The translations under genes and the position numbers were made by a program. This document shows, piece after piece, positions 30,219 to 38,794 of a stretch of DNA of 53,551 nucleotides; the stretch's first letter is position 1, and every line of letters starts with the position of its first letter. The stretch is from Klenkia terrae (GTDB lineage Bacteria; Actinomycetota; Actinomycetes; Mycobacteriales; Geodermatophilaceae), in assembly GCF_900491935.1 (NCBI RefSeq), contig NZ_UEXK01000004.1, positions 3,032,292-3,085,842 on the forward strand, given 5' to 3'. The notes beneath the pieces are model-generated. The model searched no databases. It was given only the letters and a program-made list of their open reading frames with translations, and was not told where the DNA came from.

Positions 30219-30772
30219 GCGTCGGTCGGCTCTTCCTCGGCGTCGCGCCGCCCGCTGCGGCGGTCGCGGCGCTGGTCGCCGCGGTGGACCGCGTCCGCGA
30301 CGACCCGGGAGCGCCGCGCTGGTCCGCGCCGACCGACCTGCACGTGACGCTGGCGTTCCTGGGCGACGTCCCGCGGGCCGGGTTGTCGGGCCTGCTGCCG
30401 GCGCTCGGTCCGGCCGTCGCCGGGTCGCCGCCGGTCACGCTGCAGCTGACCGGGGCCGGCCGGTTCGGCAGCCGGCGCCCGCGGGTGCTGTGGGCCGGGG
30501 TCGGCGGGGACGTCGACGCGCTCACCGTGCTCGCCGACCGGCTGGCCGCGGCCGCCCGGCACGCGGGGGTACCGGTCGACGAGCGGCCCTTCCGGCCGCA
30601 CCTGACCCTGGGCCGCTGGCCCGGTGCCGGGACGCCGGACGCCGCCCTGGTCGACCGGCTGGCCGGTGACCACGGGCCGGCCTGGCCGGTGACCGAGGTG
30701 GTGCTGTGGCGGTCACCGCCCGGCCGGCCCTACGAGCGGGTCACCGGCTGGCCCTCACCTCACCAGGCGTAG
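30215..30772 (+). CDS. thpR: RNA 2',3'-cyclic phosphodiesterase (2H family)
   Basis: 185 residues. Both 2H-phosphoesterase signatures are present: HVTLAFLG and HLTLGR. The opening RLFLGVAPPAAAVAAL is the usual first strand of the ThpR/LigT family, which hydrolyses 2',3'-cyclic phosphates on RNA and can ligate tRNA halves in vitro. No ATG, GTG or TTG lies near this N-terminus; CTG 30215 overlaps the upstream stop (CTGA) and follows AGGA at 30205-30208. GTG 30284 would cut off the first strand and GTG 30122 would add 31 out-of-family residues. The end overlaps the convergent reductase gene by 13 bases. Confidence 0.82.
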   Translation: MSVGRLFLGVAPPAAAVAALVAAVDRVRDDPGAPRWSAPTDLHVTLAFLGDVPRAGLSGLLPALGPAVAGSPPVTLQLTGAGRFGSRRPRVLWAGVGGDVDALTVLADRLAAAARHAGVPVDERPFRPHLTLGRWPGAGTPDAALVDRLAGDHGPAWPVTEVVLWRSPPGRPYERVTGWPSPHQA

Positions 30773-31728
30773 TCCTCCGGCGCGGTCTTGTGCCCGGGGA
30801 AGACCTCGTCGAGCGCGGCGAGCTGGGCGTCGTCCAGGCTGATCTCCACCGCGGACAGCGAGGACTCGAACTGCTCCATCGTGCGCGGGCCGATGATCGG
30901 CGCGGTGACCGCCGGCCGGCTGAGCAGCCAGGCGATGCCGACGTCGGCGGGGGACAGACCCCACCCGCCGCACAGGTCCTCGTAGCGCTGCAGCTGCGGC
31001 CGGACCTCCTCGACCCTCTTCTGGTTCCGCTCGCTGGTCCGCCGGTTGCCCTCCTGCTTGGCCAGCACCCCGGCGAGCAGGCCGCCCTGCAGCGGGCTCC
31101 ACGGGATGATCCCGATGCCGTAGTGCTCGGCGGCCGGGATCACCTCGCGCTCGATGTCGCGGACCAGCAAGTTGTAGATCGACTGCTCGCTGACCAGCCC
31201 GGTGAAGTGCCGGTTGCGGGCGGCCTCCTGCGCGGCGGCGAGCTGCCAGCCGGCGTGGTTCGAGGACCCGACGTAGAGCACCTTGCCCTGGGCGACGAGG
31301 GTCTCGCAGGCCTGCCAGATCTCCTCCCACGGCGTCCTGAGGTCGACGTGGTGGAACTGGTAGAGGTCGATCCAGTCGGTCTGCATCCGCTGCAGGGAGG
31401 CGTCGCAGGCCCGCACCAGGTTGCGGGCGGACAGGAAGGTGTCGTTGGGCCAGTCGGTCATCGAGCCGTAGACCTTGGTGGCCAGCACCGTCTTCTCCCG
31501 GCGCTGCCCGCCCTGGGCGAACCAGGTGCCGAGGATCTCCTCGGTGCGGCCCTTGCCGGCGGCGAAGCCGTAGACGTTCGCGGTGTCGAAGAAGTTGACG
31601 CCCTCCGCGTGGGCGCGGTCCATGATCGCGTGGGAGTCGGGCTCGGAGGTCTCGGGACCGAAGTTCATCGTGCCGAGGCACAGCCGGGAGACCGACAGTC
31701 CGCTGCGGCCGAGGTGGGTCTGTTCCAT
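30760..31728 (-). CDS. Aldo/keto reductase
   Basis: 322 residues, (beta/alpha)8 fold, NADPH-dependent. MEQTHLGRSGLSVSRLCLGT opening; the catalytic tetrad is visible as Asp and Tyr in FFDTANVYGF, Lys in ATKVYG and His in YQFHHVD. SSNHAGWQLAAA and IIPWSPLQGGLLAG match the potassium-channel-beta/YghZ-like subgroup. Substrate unknown. ATG 31728 has CAGTGT 7 bases upstream. It is divergent from the thioesterase gene over only 27 bases. Confidence 0.9.
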   Translation of the reverse strand: MEQTHLGRSGLSVSRLCLGTMNFGPETSEPDSHAIMDRAHAEGVNFFDTANVYGFAAGKGRTEEILGTWFAQGGQRREKTVLATKVYGSMTDWPNDTFLSARNLVRACDASLQRMQTDWIDLYQFHHVDLRTPWEEIWQACETLVAQGKVLYVGSSNHAGWQLAAAQEAARNRHFTGLVSEQSIYNLLVRDIEREVIPAAEHYGIGIIPWSPLQGGLLAGVLAKQEGNRRTSERNQKRVEEVRPQLQRYEDLCGGWGLSPADVGIAWLLSRPAVTAPIIGPRTMEQFESSLSAVEISLDDAQLAALDEVFPGHKTAPEDYAW

Positions 31729-31735
31729 GCCTCCC

Positions 31736-31741
31736 ACACTG
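31736..31741 (-). promoter_or_regulatory. Leaderless -10 (CAGTGT) for the aldo/keto reductase gene
   Basis: CAGTGT on the minus strand, 7 bases before ATG 31728, one base from the opposing -10. Confidence 0.4.
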
Positions 31742-31742
31742 G

Positions 31743-31748
31743 CACCCT
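31743..31748 (+). promoter_or_regulatory. Leaderless -10 (CACCCT) for the thioesterase gene
   Basis: CACCCT, 7 bases before GTG 31756. Confidence 0.4.
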
Positions 31749-31755
31749 GGGGCGC

Positions 31756-32562
31756 GTGCCGCAGAGCTTCGAGTCCGCCACCGCCCTGACGCCCGTGGAC
31801 GGCGGGTTCGCCGTCGACCTGGACCCGGGGTGGGACGTCGGCGGCGGCATCCTCAACGGGGGCTACCTGCTCGCGGTGGTCGCGCGGGCCGCCGTCGAGG
31901 TGTCCCCGCACGCGCACCCGGTCGCGCTGTCGGCCAGCTACCTGCGGGCGGCGACGCCGGGCCCGGCCACCCTCGCGGTGACCCCCGGCCCGGCCGGGCG
32001 GACCCTGCAGCACGCGTTCGTCGTCCTGTCCGACGCCACCGGGCCGGCGGTCTCGGTCCAGGTGACGACGGCGACGCTGCACGACGTGCCCGCCGACCAC
32101 CAGGTCCCGCCGCCGGCCGCGACCCCGGTCGAGGACTGCTTCTCCATCGCCGAGAACGCCCACCTGGCGCCGGCGGGGATGCCGGTCCCGGGCATGTCGC
32201 AGCGGGTGGAGACCCGGCTGGACCCGCTCACCGCCGGCTGGGCGCTCGGCGAGTTCACCGACGAGCCGGTGATGCGGGCCTGGGTGCGGTTCACCGACGG
32301 CCGGGACCCCGACCCGCTGGGCCTGGTCGCGTTCACCGACGTGCTGCCGCCGACGTCCTGGGCGACCGGCCGGCTGGGCTGGGCGCCGACGGTGCAGCTG
32401 CAGACGCTCGTCCGCGCGGTCCCGGCGCCGGGCTGGTGCCTGGTGGAGGCCCGCGGCGGGGAGGCCTCCGACGGATGGGTGGACGAGGACTACCGGGTGT
32501 GGGACTCCACCGGCCGCCTGGTCGCCCAGTCGCGCCAGCTGGCCCGGCTGCCGAGGTCCTAG
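31756..32562 (+). CDS. Acyl-CoA thioesterase (double-hotdog)
   Basis: 268 residues. Double hotdog as in the TesB-like/thioesterase-family proteins: first repeat DLDPGWDVGGGILNGGYLLAVVARA (acyl-CoA loop, NGGYL) and ALSASYLRAATPGPATLAV, second repeat from about 160 (MPVPGMSQRVETRLDPLTAG ... LVAFTDVLPPTSW, APTVQLQTLVRAVPAPGW). It should hydrolyse acyl-CoA thioesters in the cytosol; chain length unknown. Its TAG and the stop of the convergent FtsX gene share the palindrome CTAG. Confidence 0.82.
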   Translation: MPQSFESATALTPVDGGFAVDLDPGWDVGGGILNGGYLLAVVARAAVEVSPHAHPVALSASYLRAATPGPATLAVTPGPAGRTLQHAFVVLSDATGPAVSVQVTTATLHDVPADHQVPPPAATPVEDCFSIAENAHLAPAGMPVPGMSQRVETRLDPLTAGWALGEFTDEPVMRAWVRFTDGRDPDPLGLVAFTDVLPPTSWATGRLGWAPTVQLQTLVRAVPAPGWCLVEARGGEASDGWVDEDYRVWDSTGRLVAQSRQLARLPRS

Positions 32563-35174
32563 GCGTCCTCCCGGAGGACGGTGGCGGGGTCCGCGCGGTC
32601 GGCGGCGTGCTGGGCGTAGAGCGCGGCGACCACGGCCACCGCCAGGGTCGCGACCGCGGTGCCGGCCACCGCGGGCCAGGGGACGTCGAGCAGCGGCGTG
32701 GGCGGACGCACCAGGTCGACGTCCAGCCGCCGGTAGACCGCCGCCACGGCGCCCACCGCGAGCAGCCCGCCGACGACGACCCCGGCCACGGCGACCCCGC
32801 CCAGCTCCAGGACCAGGGACCGCAGGTGCGCCGCGCGGGACAGCCCGAGCCGCCGGGCCATCACGTACCCGCTCACCCGGGCCCGCGACCGCGCCTCCAG
32901 GTACAGCAGCAACCCGGCCGCCCCGATCACCCCGCTGAACACCGCCAGCGCCGACAGGTAGCCGAACGTCCACGTCACGCCCAGGAAGTTCGCCGCGCGC
33001 TGGACGTCGGCCGGCTCGGTCCCGGTCACCCGGACGGCGCCGGCGTCCCGCAGCTGCGCGCCCGCCGCGGCGACGTCGCCGTCGGTCCACCGCTCGACCG
33101 ACTGGTCCGAGCCGGCCGACGGCGGGACCTCGGGCAGCCGCGACCGGTCCACGAGCACCACGGGGTCGGCGGTGCGGCGGCCGGGCAGCACGTCGGCGGT
33201 GCCGACCACCTCGACGTCGACGGGCACGGAACCGAGCCGCAGCTCGTAGCTGCCGGCCGGGACGCCGCTGGCCACCACCGGGACCACCGCCGAGTCCCGG
33301 GTCAGCCGCCCCACCAGGTCCTCCAGCGGCGACCCGGCGAAGGAGTCGACCCAGGTCGCCGTGCCGGCGAAGGTGGTCGGGTCGATGCCCAGGACCTGCA
33401 CCGGGGTGCGGTCGGCGGACCCGGTCAGCGTCGCGTCGGAGAACCGCAGCACGGTCGTGCCGTCGGGTCCGGTGATCGCGTCGGGGTCGACCCGGGTGGC
33501 GGTGGCCGCGTACGCCCCGGCGCCGAGCTGGACGCCGACCTTGGCGTCGAGGGTGGCCCGGGAGCTCGCGGTCAGCGTCGCGGTGTAGCCCAGGACGGCG
33601 ACCGGCAGCGCGATGGCCACCAGCAGGGTGGCGGTGGCGGCCCGGGCGGCGGTCCAGCGGTTGACGGCCAGGAACAGCGGCGGACGACGGCGGCCGGCCC
33701 ACCGGCGCAGCCGGGGGAGCAGCGCGGTCAGCAGCCGGGCCGCCAGGACGGCGGCACCGGCCACCGCGAGCAGCGGGAAGGCGACCAGCAACCCGTTGAC
33801 CTGGGCCACCCCGCCCTGCGACACGACGGCGTCCCGGCCCTCCAGCAGCAGCCAGCAGGCGCCGGCCGCGAGCAGCAGGGCGACCTCCCAGGGCACCTGC
33901 GCCGGCCAGCGCGGTGCGGCGCCCAGCGGCCGCTCCACCGTGCCCCGGGCCCGCAGCCCGGCGACGACCGCGGCCGCACCGAGCCCCCCGACGAAGGCCG
34001 CCACCCCCGCGCCGACCGCCGCGGCAGCCGCGGCGGGGTCCAGCTCGGGCGCCGGTCCGAGGGCACCGATCAGCAGCCGGGACGCCGCCCAGCCGACCGC
34101 CGCGCCGACCAGCGCCGGCAGCGCCAGCTCCAGGGCGGCCTTGCCGGCCAGCGGGACGGGGCCGACCCCGCGGGCGGCGAGCAACCGCACCTCGGTCGCC
34201 CGGCGGTCGGCCCAGAAGCTGCCCGCGGCGGCGACCAGGACCAGTGCCAGCAGCCCGCCGGCCACCGCCACCGGGATGACCGGACCGCGCAGCCCGCCCT
34301 CCAGCACCTGCGCCCGGTCCGCGGCCTCGGCCAGCCGTGGGTCCCGGGTGGCGCCGGACCCGCGCAGCGGCGGGGCGTCCAGCGCCGCGGTGGTCAGCTC
34401 GTCGAGCTCGGTGGCCCGCGAGGTGGGGAGGGTGCTGCCGTCGACCGGCACCGAGGCGGGGGCCGACAGCGACCCCCGGGCGGCCACGGCCAGGTCGACC
34501 AGCGTCGTCGCGTCGGTGGTGAGCACCAGCGCCGGCGGCGGGGTGTCCGCGCTGCTCGCGTTGGTGAAGTACGGCTCGTCGTCGCACCAGTACGCGCCGG
34601 GGACGGTGTCGAACAGGTCGGTGTAGACCCCGACGACCGGGGTCGGGGTACCGCCGACGTCGACGGTGCCGCCCGCGGTGGCGCCGGCGGCCTGCGCGTA
34701 GGACGCCGGCAACCACACCCCGGTGCCGGCGACCTCGTCCACCACCTCGACGTGGGCCAGGGCGTCCGGCCGCCACAGCAGGGTGGCCGGCTGGCTCAGC
34801 CGCGCGCCGTCGGCCGCGGTGACCGGGACGCCCTGCTGCACGTTGCCGCTGGCGTTCGCCGTCGACCCCACGGTCAGGCTCGGCTCCGCGGTGCGGCCGA
34901 CCGCGGCCCAGGCGGCCACCGGGGCGCCGGCCACCTCCTGGGCGGCGTCGCCGACCGGGGCGTCGGCCGAGGCCGTGACCGCCGGCCAGGCGGCCTCGGC
35001 GCACTGCGGGGCGAGCTGCTGCTGGAGGGCCGCCGAGCGGGCCGAGGACAGGAACAGCGGGGCGCTGGCCACCGCGCAGGCCAGGATCGCGGTGGTCACC
35101 AGGACGGCGACGACCGCGGCGGGCTGGCGGAGACCCAGCAGCGGCGCCCGCGACCACGGCGGCAGCAGCCTCAC
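32559..35174 (-). CDS. FtsX-family ABC permease
   Basis: 871 residues. About 10 membrane helices: one near the N-terminus (AAVVAVLVTTAILACAVASA), six in the middle (from GPVIPVAVAGGLLALVLVAA to ATLLVAIALPVAVLGYTATL) and three at the C-terminus (FGYLSALAVFSGVIGAAGLL onward). Large extracytoplasmic domains lie in the two long loops. The three-helix C-terminal block resembles the FtsX/MacB permease core, here with AEVRLLAARG-like coupling helices (EVRLLAARGVG, YVMARRLGLSRA). GTGA overlap with the upstream ATPase gene. It likely exports or remodels an envelope substrate; none is indicated. Confidence 0.82.
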   Translation of the reverse strand: MRLLPPWSRAPLLGLRQPAAVVAVLVTTAILACAVASAPLFLSSARSAALQQQLAPQCAEAAWPAVTASADAPVGDAAQEVAGAPVAAWAAVGRTAEPSLTVGSTANASGNVQQGVPVTAADGARLSQPATLLWRPDALAHVEVVDEVAGTGVWLPASYAQAAGATAGGTVDVGGTPTPVVGVYTDLFDTVPGAYWCDDEPYFTNASSADTPPPALVLTTDATTLVDLAVAARGSLSAPASVPVDGSTLPTSRATELDELTTAALDAPPLRGSGATRDPRLAEAADRAQVLEGGLRGPVIPVAVAGGLLALVLVAAAGSFWADRRATEVRLLAARGVGPVPLAGKAALELALPALVGAAVGWAASRLLIGALGPAPELDPAAAAAAVGAGVAAFVGGLGAAAVVAGLRARGTVERPLGAAPRWPAQVPWEVALLLAAGACWLLLEGRDAVVSQGGVAQVNGLLVAFPLLAVAGAAVLAARLLTALLPRLRRWAGRRRPPLFLAVNRWTAARAATATLLVAIALPVAVLGYTATLTASSRATLDAKVGVQLGAGAYAATATRVDPDAITGPDGTTVLRFSDATLTGSADRTPVQVLGIDPTTFAGTATWVDSFAGSPLEDLVGRLTRDSAVVPVVASGVPAGSYELRLGSVPVDVEVVGTADVLPGRRTADPVVLVDRSRLPEVPPSAGSDQSVERWTDGDVAAAGAQLRDAGAVRVTGTEPADVQRAANFLGVTWTFGYLSALAVFSGVIGAAGLLLYLEARSRARVSGYVMARRLGLSRAAHLRSLVLELGGVAVAGVVVGGLLAVGAVAAVYRRLDVDLVRPPTPLLDVPWPAVAGTAVATLAVAVVAALYAQHAADRADPATVLREDA

Positions 35175-35839
35175 CGCGGTGCTCCCTCGACCAGCAGCCC
35201 GTCGCGCATGGACACGACCCGGTCGGCCCGCGACCAGGCCACCTCGTCGTGGGTGGCCAGCAGCACGGCGGTGCCGTCGGACGCGGCGTCCCGCAGCGCG
35301 TCGAGCAGCCGGTCGGCGTGGCCGCGGTCCTGGTGCGCGGTGGGCTCGTCGGCCAGCAGCAGCGCCGGTCGCAGCACCAGGGCGCGGGCGACGGCGGCCC
35401 GCTGCTGCTCGCCGAGCGAGGCCTGGTGGGGGTAGCGGTCGGCCAGGTGCGCCAGCCCGAAGTCGGCCATGAGCCGCTCGGCCAGCGGAGCGGGGTCGCC
35501 GGGCCGGTCGGACCGGCCGCCGCGGAGGCGGGCGGGCAGCAGGACGTTGTCGGCCAGCGACAGGTCCGCGACCAGGCCGAGGGCCTGCGGGACGACGGCG
35601 AGCTCGGTCCAGCCCTGGCCGCCCGGGTCGGTGCCCGCGCCGACCTGCAGCGACCCGGCGTCGGGGGTCTCCCAGCCGCACAGCAGGGCCAGCAGGGTGG
35701 ACTTGCCCGACCCCGACGGGCCGACCAACGCCACGAATTCCCCGCCGGCCACCGCGAGGTCCACCCCGGCCAGCGCGGTCACCGTCTCCACCCCGCGGCG
35801 GAACCGCTTGACCAGCCCGGTGGCGGCGAACCCCGTCAC
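35171..35839 (-). CDS. ABC transporter ATP-binding protein (MacB/LolD type)
   Basis: 222 residues. Walker A GPSGSGKSTLL, Q-loop in LAVVPQALGLV, Walker B LLLADEPTAHQD, H-loop THDE. The signature motif reads SLGEQQR rather than LSGGQQR, a noticeable departure. It pairs with the ATPase encoded just upstream to drive the FtsX permease as a likely heterodimer. ATGA and GTGA overlaps on both sides tie the three genes into one translational unit. Confidence 0.88.
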   Translation of the reverse strand: MTGFAATGLVKRFRRGVETVTALAGVDLAVAGGEFVALVGPSGSGKSTLLALLCGWETPDAGSLQVGAGTDPGGQGWTELAVVPQALGLVADLSLADNVLLPARLRGGRSDRPGDPAPLAERLMADFGLAHLADRYPHQASLGEQQRAAVARALVLRPALLLADEPTAHQDRGHADRLLDALRDAASDGTAVLLATHDEVAWSRADRVVSMRDGLLVEGAPR

Positions 35840-36519
35840 GCGGTGCGGCCCTGGTCGAGCCGGACGAACCCGTCGGCGATCGCCATCACCCGCGGGTCGT
35901 GGCTGGAGACCACGAAGCCGACGCCGCCGGCGGCCAGGGACTCCATCGCCTCCAGGACCCGGACCGCGGCGGCGGTGTCCAGCTCGGCGGTCGGCTCGTC
36001 GGCCACCACCAGCGCGGGGCCACCCACCACCCCGCAGGCCACCGCCAGCCGCTGCTGCTCCCCGCCGGACAGCTGGGCCGGCCGGTGCCCGGCCCGGTCG
36101 GCCAGGCCCAGGCGGTCCAGCAGGTCGAGCAGCTCGTCGGCGGGCACCGGCACGCCGCGCAGGTCGGCGGCCAGCCGCAGCTGCTCGGTGGCGGTCAGGT
36201 AGGGCAGCAGGTTCTCCCCGGGCCGCTGGAACAGGTAGGAGACCTGCCGACGGCGGAGCCGCCGCCGGCCCCGGGCGCCCAGGTCGTCCACCCGCTGCCC
36301 GCCCACGGTGACCGTGCCGGAGTCGGGGGAGTCGATGCAGGCCAGCAGGCGCAGCAGGGAGCTCTTGCCAGACCCGGACGGGCCCACCACGCAGGTCACC
36401 CGGCCGCGCGGGATCTGCACGCTCACGTCGGTCAGCGCGGGCACCGACTCGGTCGCCGTCCGGTAGGTCTTCACCACCCGCTCGCAGGACGCGGCGGGAC
36501 CGGGTGGGGCGGACGTCAT
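35836..36519 (-). CDS. ABC transporter ATP-binding protein, first gene of operon
   Basis: 227 residues. Walker A GPSGSGKSSLL, canonical signature LSGGEQQRLAVA, Walker B ALVVADEPTAELD, H-loop SSHDPR. Typical LolD/MacB-type size. ATG 36519 is supported by TAGGCT 7 bases upstream. Having a standard signature here and a degenerate one in the next ATPase suggests one full and one weak ATP site (inference). Confidence 0.88.
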   Translation of the reverse strand: MTSAPPGPAASCERVVKTYRTATESVPALTDVSVQIPRGRVTCVVGPSGSGKSSLLRLLACIDSPDSGTVTVGGQRVDDLGARGRRRLRRRQVSYLFQRPGENLLPYLTATEQLRLAADLRGVPVPADELLDLLDRLGLADRAGHRPAQLSGGEQQRLAVACGVVGGPALVVADEPTAELDTAAAVRVLEAMESLAAGGVGFVVSSHDPRVMAIADGFVRLDQGRTA

Positions 36520-36526
36520 CGCCGGC

Positions 36527-36532
36527 AGCCTA
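36527..36532 (-). promoter_or_regulatory. Leaderless -10 (TAGGCT) of the ABC operon, overlapping an upstream stop codon
   Basis: TAGGCT on the minus strand, 7 bases before ATG 36519. Its first three bases are the TAG stop of the MFS gene upstream. Confidence 0.5.
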
Positions 36533-37954
36533 GGACGGCTCACCCCCGGCGGCGAGGGCGGCCGGCACCCCGGGCGCCGGCGGCGGCACGGGCCCCTCGG
36601 TGGGCTCCGGGGCGGGGCTGGTGGCGTAGGCCGCGGACAGCCGCCGGTAGGCCGGGGTCAGGAAGGCCAGCCCGACCGTCAGCAGCCCGAGCGCCCCGGT
36701 GACGACGAAGACCAGCGCGATCCCGCGGGCCTGGCCGGTGCCGAACCAGCTGCCGATCGCGTCGGCGCCCGCCCCGCCGGTCATCCACGGGATCACCAGG
36801 AACTGGGTGATCGGGGCGATGAGGAACGCGGTGAGCGGCGAGGCGGCCTGCTCCACGCTCTGCGCGAACCCGAACACCCGGCCCTGCCGCTCGTAGGGCA
36901 CCACCCGCTGCAGCACGGTCTGCTCGGCGGCCTCCGCGAACGGCATGACCAGCATGAACAGGCCCATCGCGACGGTCAGCGTGAGGATCGAGGACACCAG
37001 CGGGAAGAGCATCATGCCGGCCCACATGACCACGTTGGCCAGCAGCAGCAGGCGGATCGGCCGGCTGCCCAGGCCGACCTTCGCCACCAGCAGCCCGCCC
37101 ACGATCAGCAGCGCGGACAGCCCGCCCCACAGCAGCCCCCAGGCCTGCACCGACATCAGCGACAGCCCGTAGGGGTCCATCAGCGCCATGAACCCGCCGC
37201 CGAGGAAGTTGTTGAAGCAGGAGAACAGGATCAGCGGCAGCAGCCCGGGCACCCCGCGGACCAGCCGCAGCGTGCCGCGCAGGTCGACGCCGTCCCCGGC
37301 GCCGTCGGTGCCCCCGGTGCCCACCACCCGGGGCTCGGGGATGTCCACCCGGGCCAGGTGCCCGACGGCGACGGCCAGCACGGCCAGGGCCAGCACCAGG
37401 ACGGCGGTCATCCCGCCGTAGGCCACCAGCAGGCCGCTGATCACCGAGGTGACCAGCATGGAGGCGCCGGTGACCGTGCCCACCAGGCCGTTGGCCCGGT
37501 CCCGCCGGTCGGCCGGGACCAGCAGGGTCACCAGCGTGGGCAGCGCGATCGACCGCGGGTTGCCGGCGATCACCCCGAGCATCAGCAGGACGACGAGCAC
37601 CCACAGCGGGACGCTGGCCGCGGTCCGGAAGGACTCCTCCGGCGCCAGCATCAGCACCGCCAGCGACACCGCGTAGAACACCGCCGACGCCACCGCCGAG
37701 GCCTGCATGACGGTGTGCGTGCGGTGGTGGTCGACCAGGCTGCCGAACCAGATGCCGGTGGTGGAGGTGGCGACCAGGAAGATGCCGGCGATCAGACCGG
37801 TGGCGAACACCGACCCGGTCTCCAGGAACACCCAGAAGGTCAGCGCGAACCAGACGGTGTAGTTCATGACCGACACCAGCAGGTTGTTGGCCAGCAGGTG
37901 GGCGAACACCCGTTGGGTGCCCGACCTCAGGTCCAGGGCGTGGGTGCGGGTCAC
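36530..37954 (-). CDS. MFS transporter with charged C-terminal tail
   Basis: 474 residues, about 12 membrane segments. VFAHLLANNLLVSVMNYTVWFALTF start, GSLVDHHRTHTVMQ loop (motif A region without the usual Arg pair), VTLLVPADRRDRANGLVGTV, and QRVVPYERQGRVFGFAQSVE. This composition matches the MFS_3-like tetracycline/drug exporters of actinomycetes. The tail is Pro/Ala-rich. A strong GGAGGAGG site precedes GTG 37954. It is probably a separate unit from the ABC genes, which have their own promoter at its stop codon. Confidence 0.82.
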   Translation of the reverse strand: MTRTHALDLRSGTQRVFAHLLANNLLVSVMNYTVWFALTFWVFLETGSVFATGLIAGIFLVATSTTGIWFGSLVDHHRTHTVMQASAVASAVFYAVSLAVLMLAPEESFRTAASVPLWVLVVLLMLGVIAGNPRSIALPTLVTLLVPADRRDRANGLVGTVTGASMLVTSVISGLLVAYGGMTAVLVLALAVLAVAVGHLARVDIPEPRVVGTGGTDGAGDGVDLRGTLRLVRGVPGLLPLILFSCFNNFLGGGFMALMDPYGLSLMSVQAWGLLWGGLSALLIVGGLLVAKVGLGSRPIRLLLLANVVMWAGMMLFPLVSSILTLTVAMGLFMLVMPFAEAAEQTVLQRVVPYERQGRVFGFAQSVEQAASPLTAFLIAPITQFLVIPWMTGGAGADAIGSWFGTGQARGIALVFVVTGALGLLTVGLAFLTPAYRRLSAAYATSPAPEPTEGPVPPPAPGVPAALAAGGEPS

Positions 37955-38023
37955 GGTTCCTCCTCCGGGGGTGCGTCACGGGTAGGACCGGACCGCTGGG
38001 CCAGGATCATCGGTCGCGGGTAC

Positions 38024-38029
38024 GACAAT
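38024..38029 (+). promoter_or_regulatory. Leaderless -10 (GACAAT) for the kinase gene
   Basis: GACAAT, 6 bases before ATG 38036. Confidence 0.4.
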
Positions 38030-38035
38030 CGCGGC

Positions 38036-38671
38036 ATGACCGCCTCCGGCGCACCCGAATTCCTCGTCGAGCGGGTGCGGGAGCTCGCCCGGACCCGGGA
38101 CCGGGTGGTGGTCGGCCTGGCCGGGCCGCCCGGGGTGGGCAAGTCGACGCTGGCTGCCGCGCTGGTCCCGGCGCTGACCGCGGCCGGGCTGCCGGCCGTC
38201 GGCGTCCCGATGGACGGCTACCACCTCGCCGACGTCGCCCTGGACGCCCTGGGTCGACGGGGCCGCAAGGGCGCACCGGACACCTTCGACGCCGACGGCT
38301 ACCGGGCGCTGCTGGGTCGGCTGCGGACCGAGACCGACCGCACGGTCTGGGCGCCGGCCTTCGAGCGCGACCTGGAGCAGCCGCTGGCCGGGGCGATCGG
38401 CGTGCCGCCGGGCACCCGGGTGGTGGTCACCGAGGGCAACTACCTGCTGCTGCCCGACGACCCGTGGCCGCAGGTGCGGGCGGCCTGCGACGAGGTCTGG
38501 TCGCTGGACCTGGACGACGCCGTCCGCACCGCGCGCCTGGTGGCCCGGCACGTGCAGTTCGGCAAGGACCCGGCACAGGCGCGGGCCTGGGTGGCCGCGG
38601 TCGACGAGCCCAACGCCGCCCGGGTGCTGGCCGCTGCCGCCCGGGCCGACCTGAGGGTGGCCGTGGGCTGA
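38036..38671 (+). CDS. P-loop nucleoside/nucleotide kinase-family protein
   Basis: 211 residues. Walker A GPPGVGKSTLAAAL near residues 33-46, then PMDGYHLADVALDALGRRG, FDADGYRALLGRLR and VVTEGNYLLLPDDPW, the pattern of the PanK/uridine-kinase-like group (YggC/FrcK type). HVQFGKDPAQARAWVAAVDEPNA is a lid-like end segment. It should phosphorylate a small alcohol such as a sugar or nucleoside; the substrate is not shown. Leaderless start with GACAAT upstream. It is divergent from the MFS gene. Confidence 0.8.
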   Translation: MTASGAPEFLVERVRELARTRDRVVVGLAGPPGVGKSTLAAALVPALTAAGLPAVGVPMDGYHLADVALDALGRRGRKGAPDTFDADGYRALLGRLRTETDRTVWAPAFERDLEQPLAGAIGVPPGTRVVVTEGNYLLLPDDPWPQVRAACDEVWSLDLDDAVRTARLVARHVQFGKDPAQARAWVAAVDEPNAARVLAAAARADLRVAVG

Positions 38672-38794
38672 TGCCCGTCTGACCCGGTCGGGTGAGACGG
38701 GGCCCCGACCGCACCAGGGCGGACCGGTGGGAGCCGATGCGTGCAACGGACCTCGAGACCGTGGGTCGTTCGTCGACCACCACCCGGAGGACCA

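Noticed and set aside
30760-35157. Minus-strand open frame of 1465 codons ending in the aldo/keto reductase
   Set aside because: Only the last 322 codons are a real protein; upstream it runs antisense to the thioesterase and out of frame through the FtsX gene.
31830-35435. Plus-strand frame of about 1200 codons opposite the FtsX and ABC genes
   Set aside because: Gln/Gly/Arg-rich antisense shadow without any recognisable domain.
32559-37954. Antibiotic biosynthesis cluster around the ABC and MFS exporters
   Set aside because: No synthetase, tailoring or resistance enzyme accompanies the exporters; they are ordinary accessory transport genes on present evidence.
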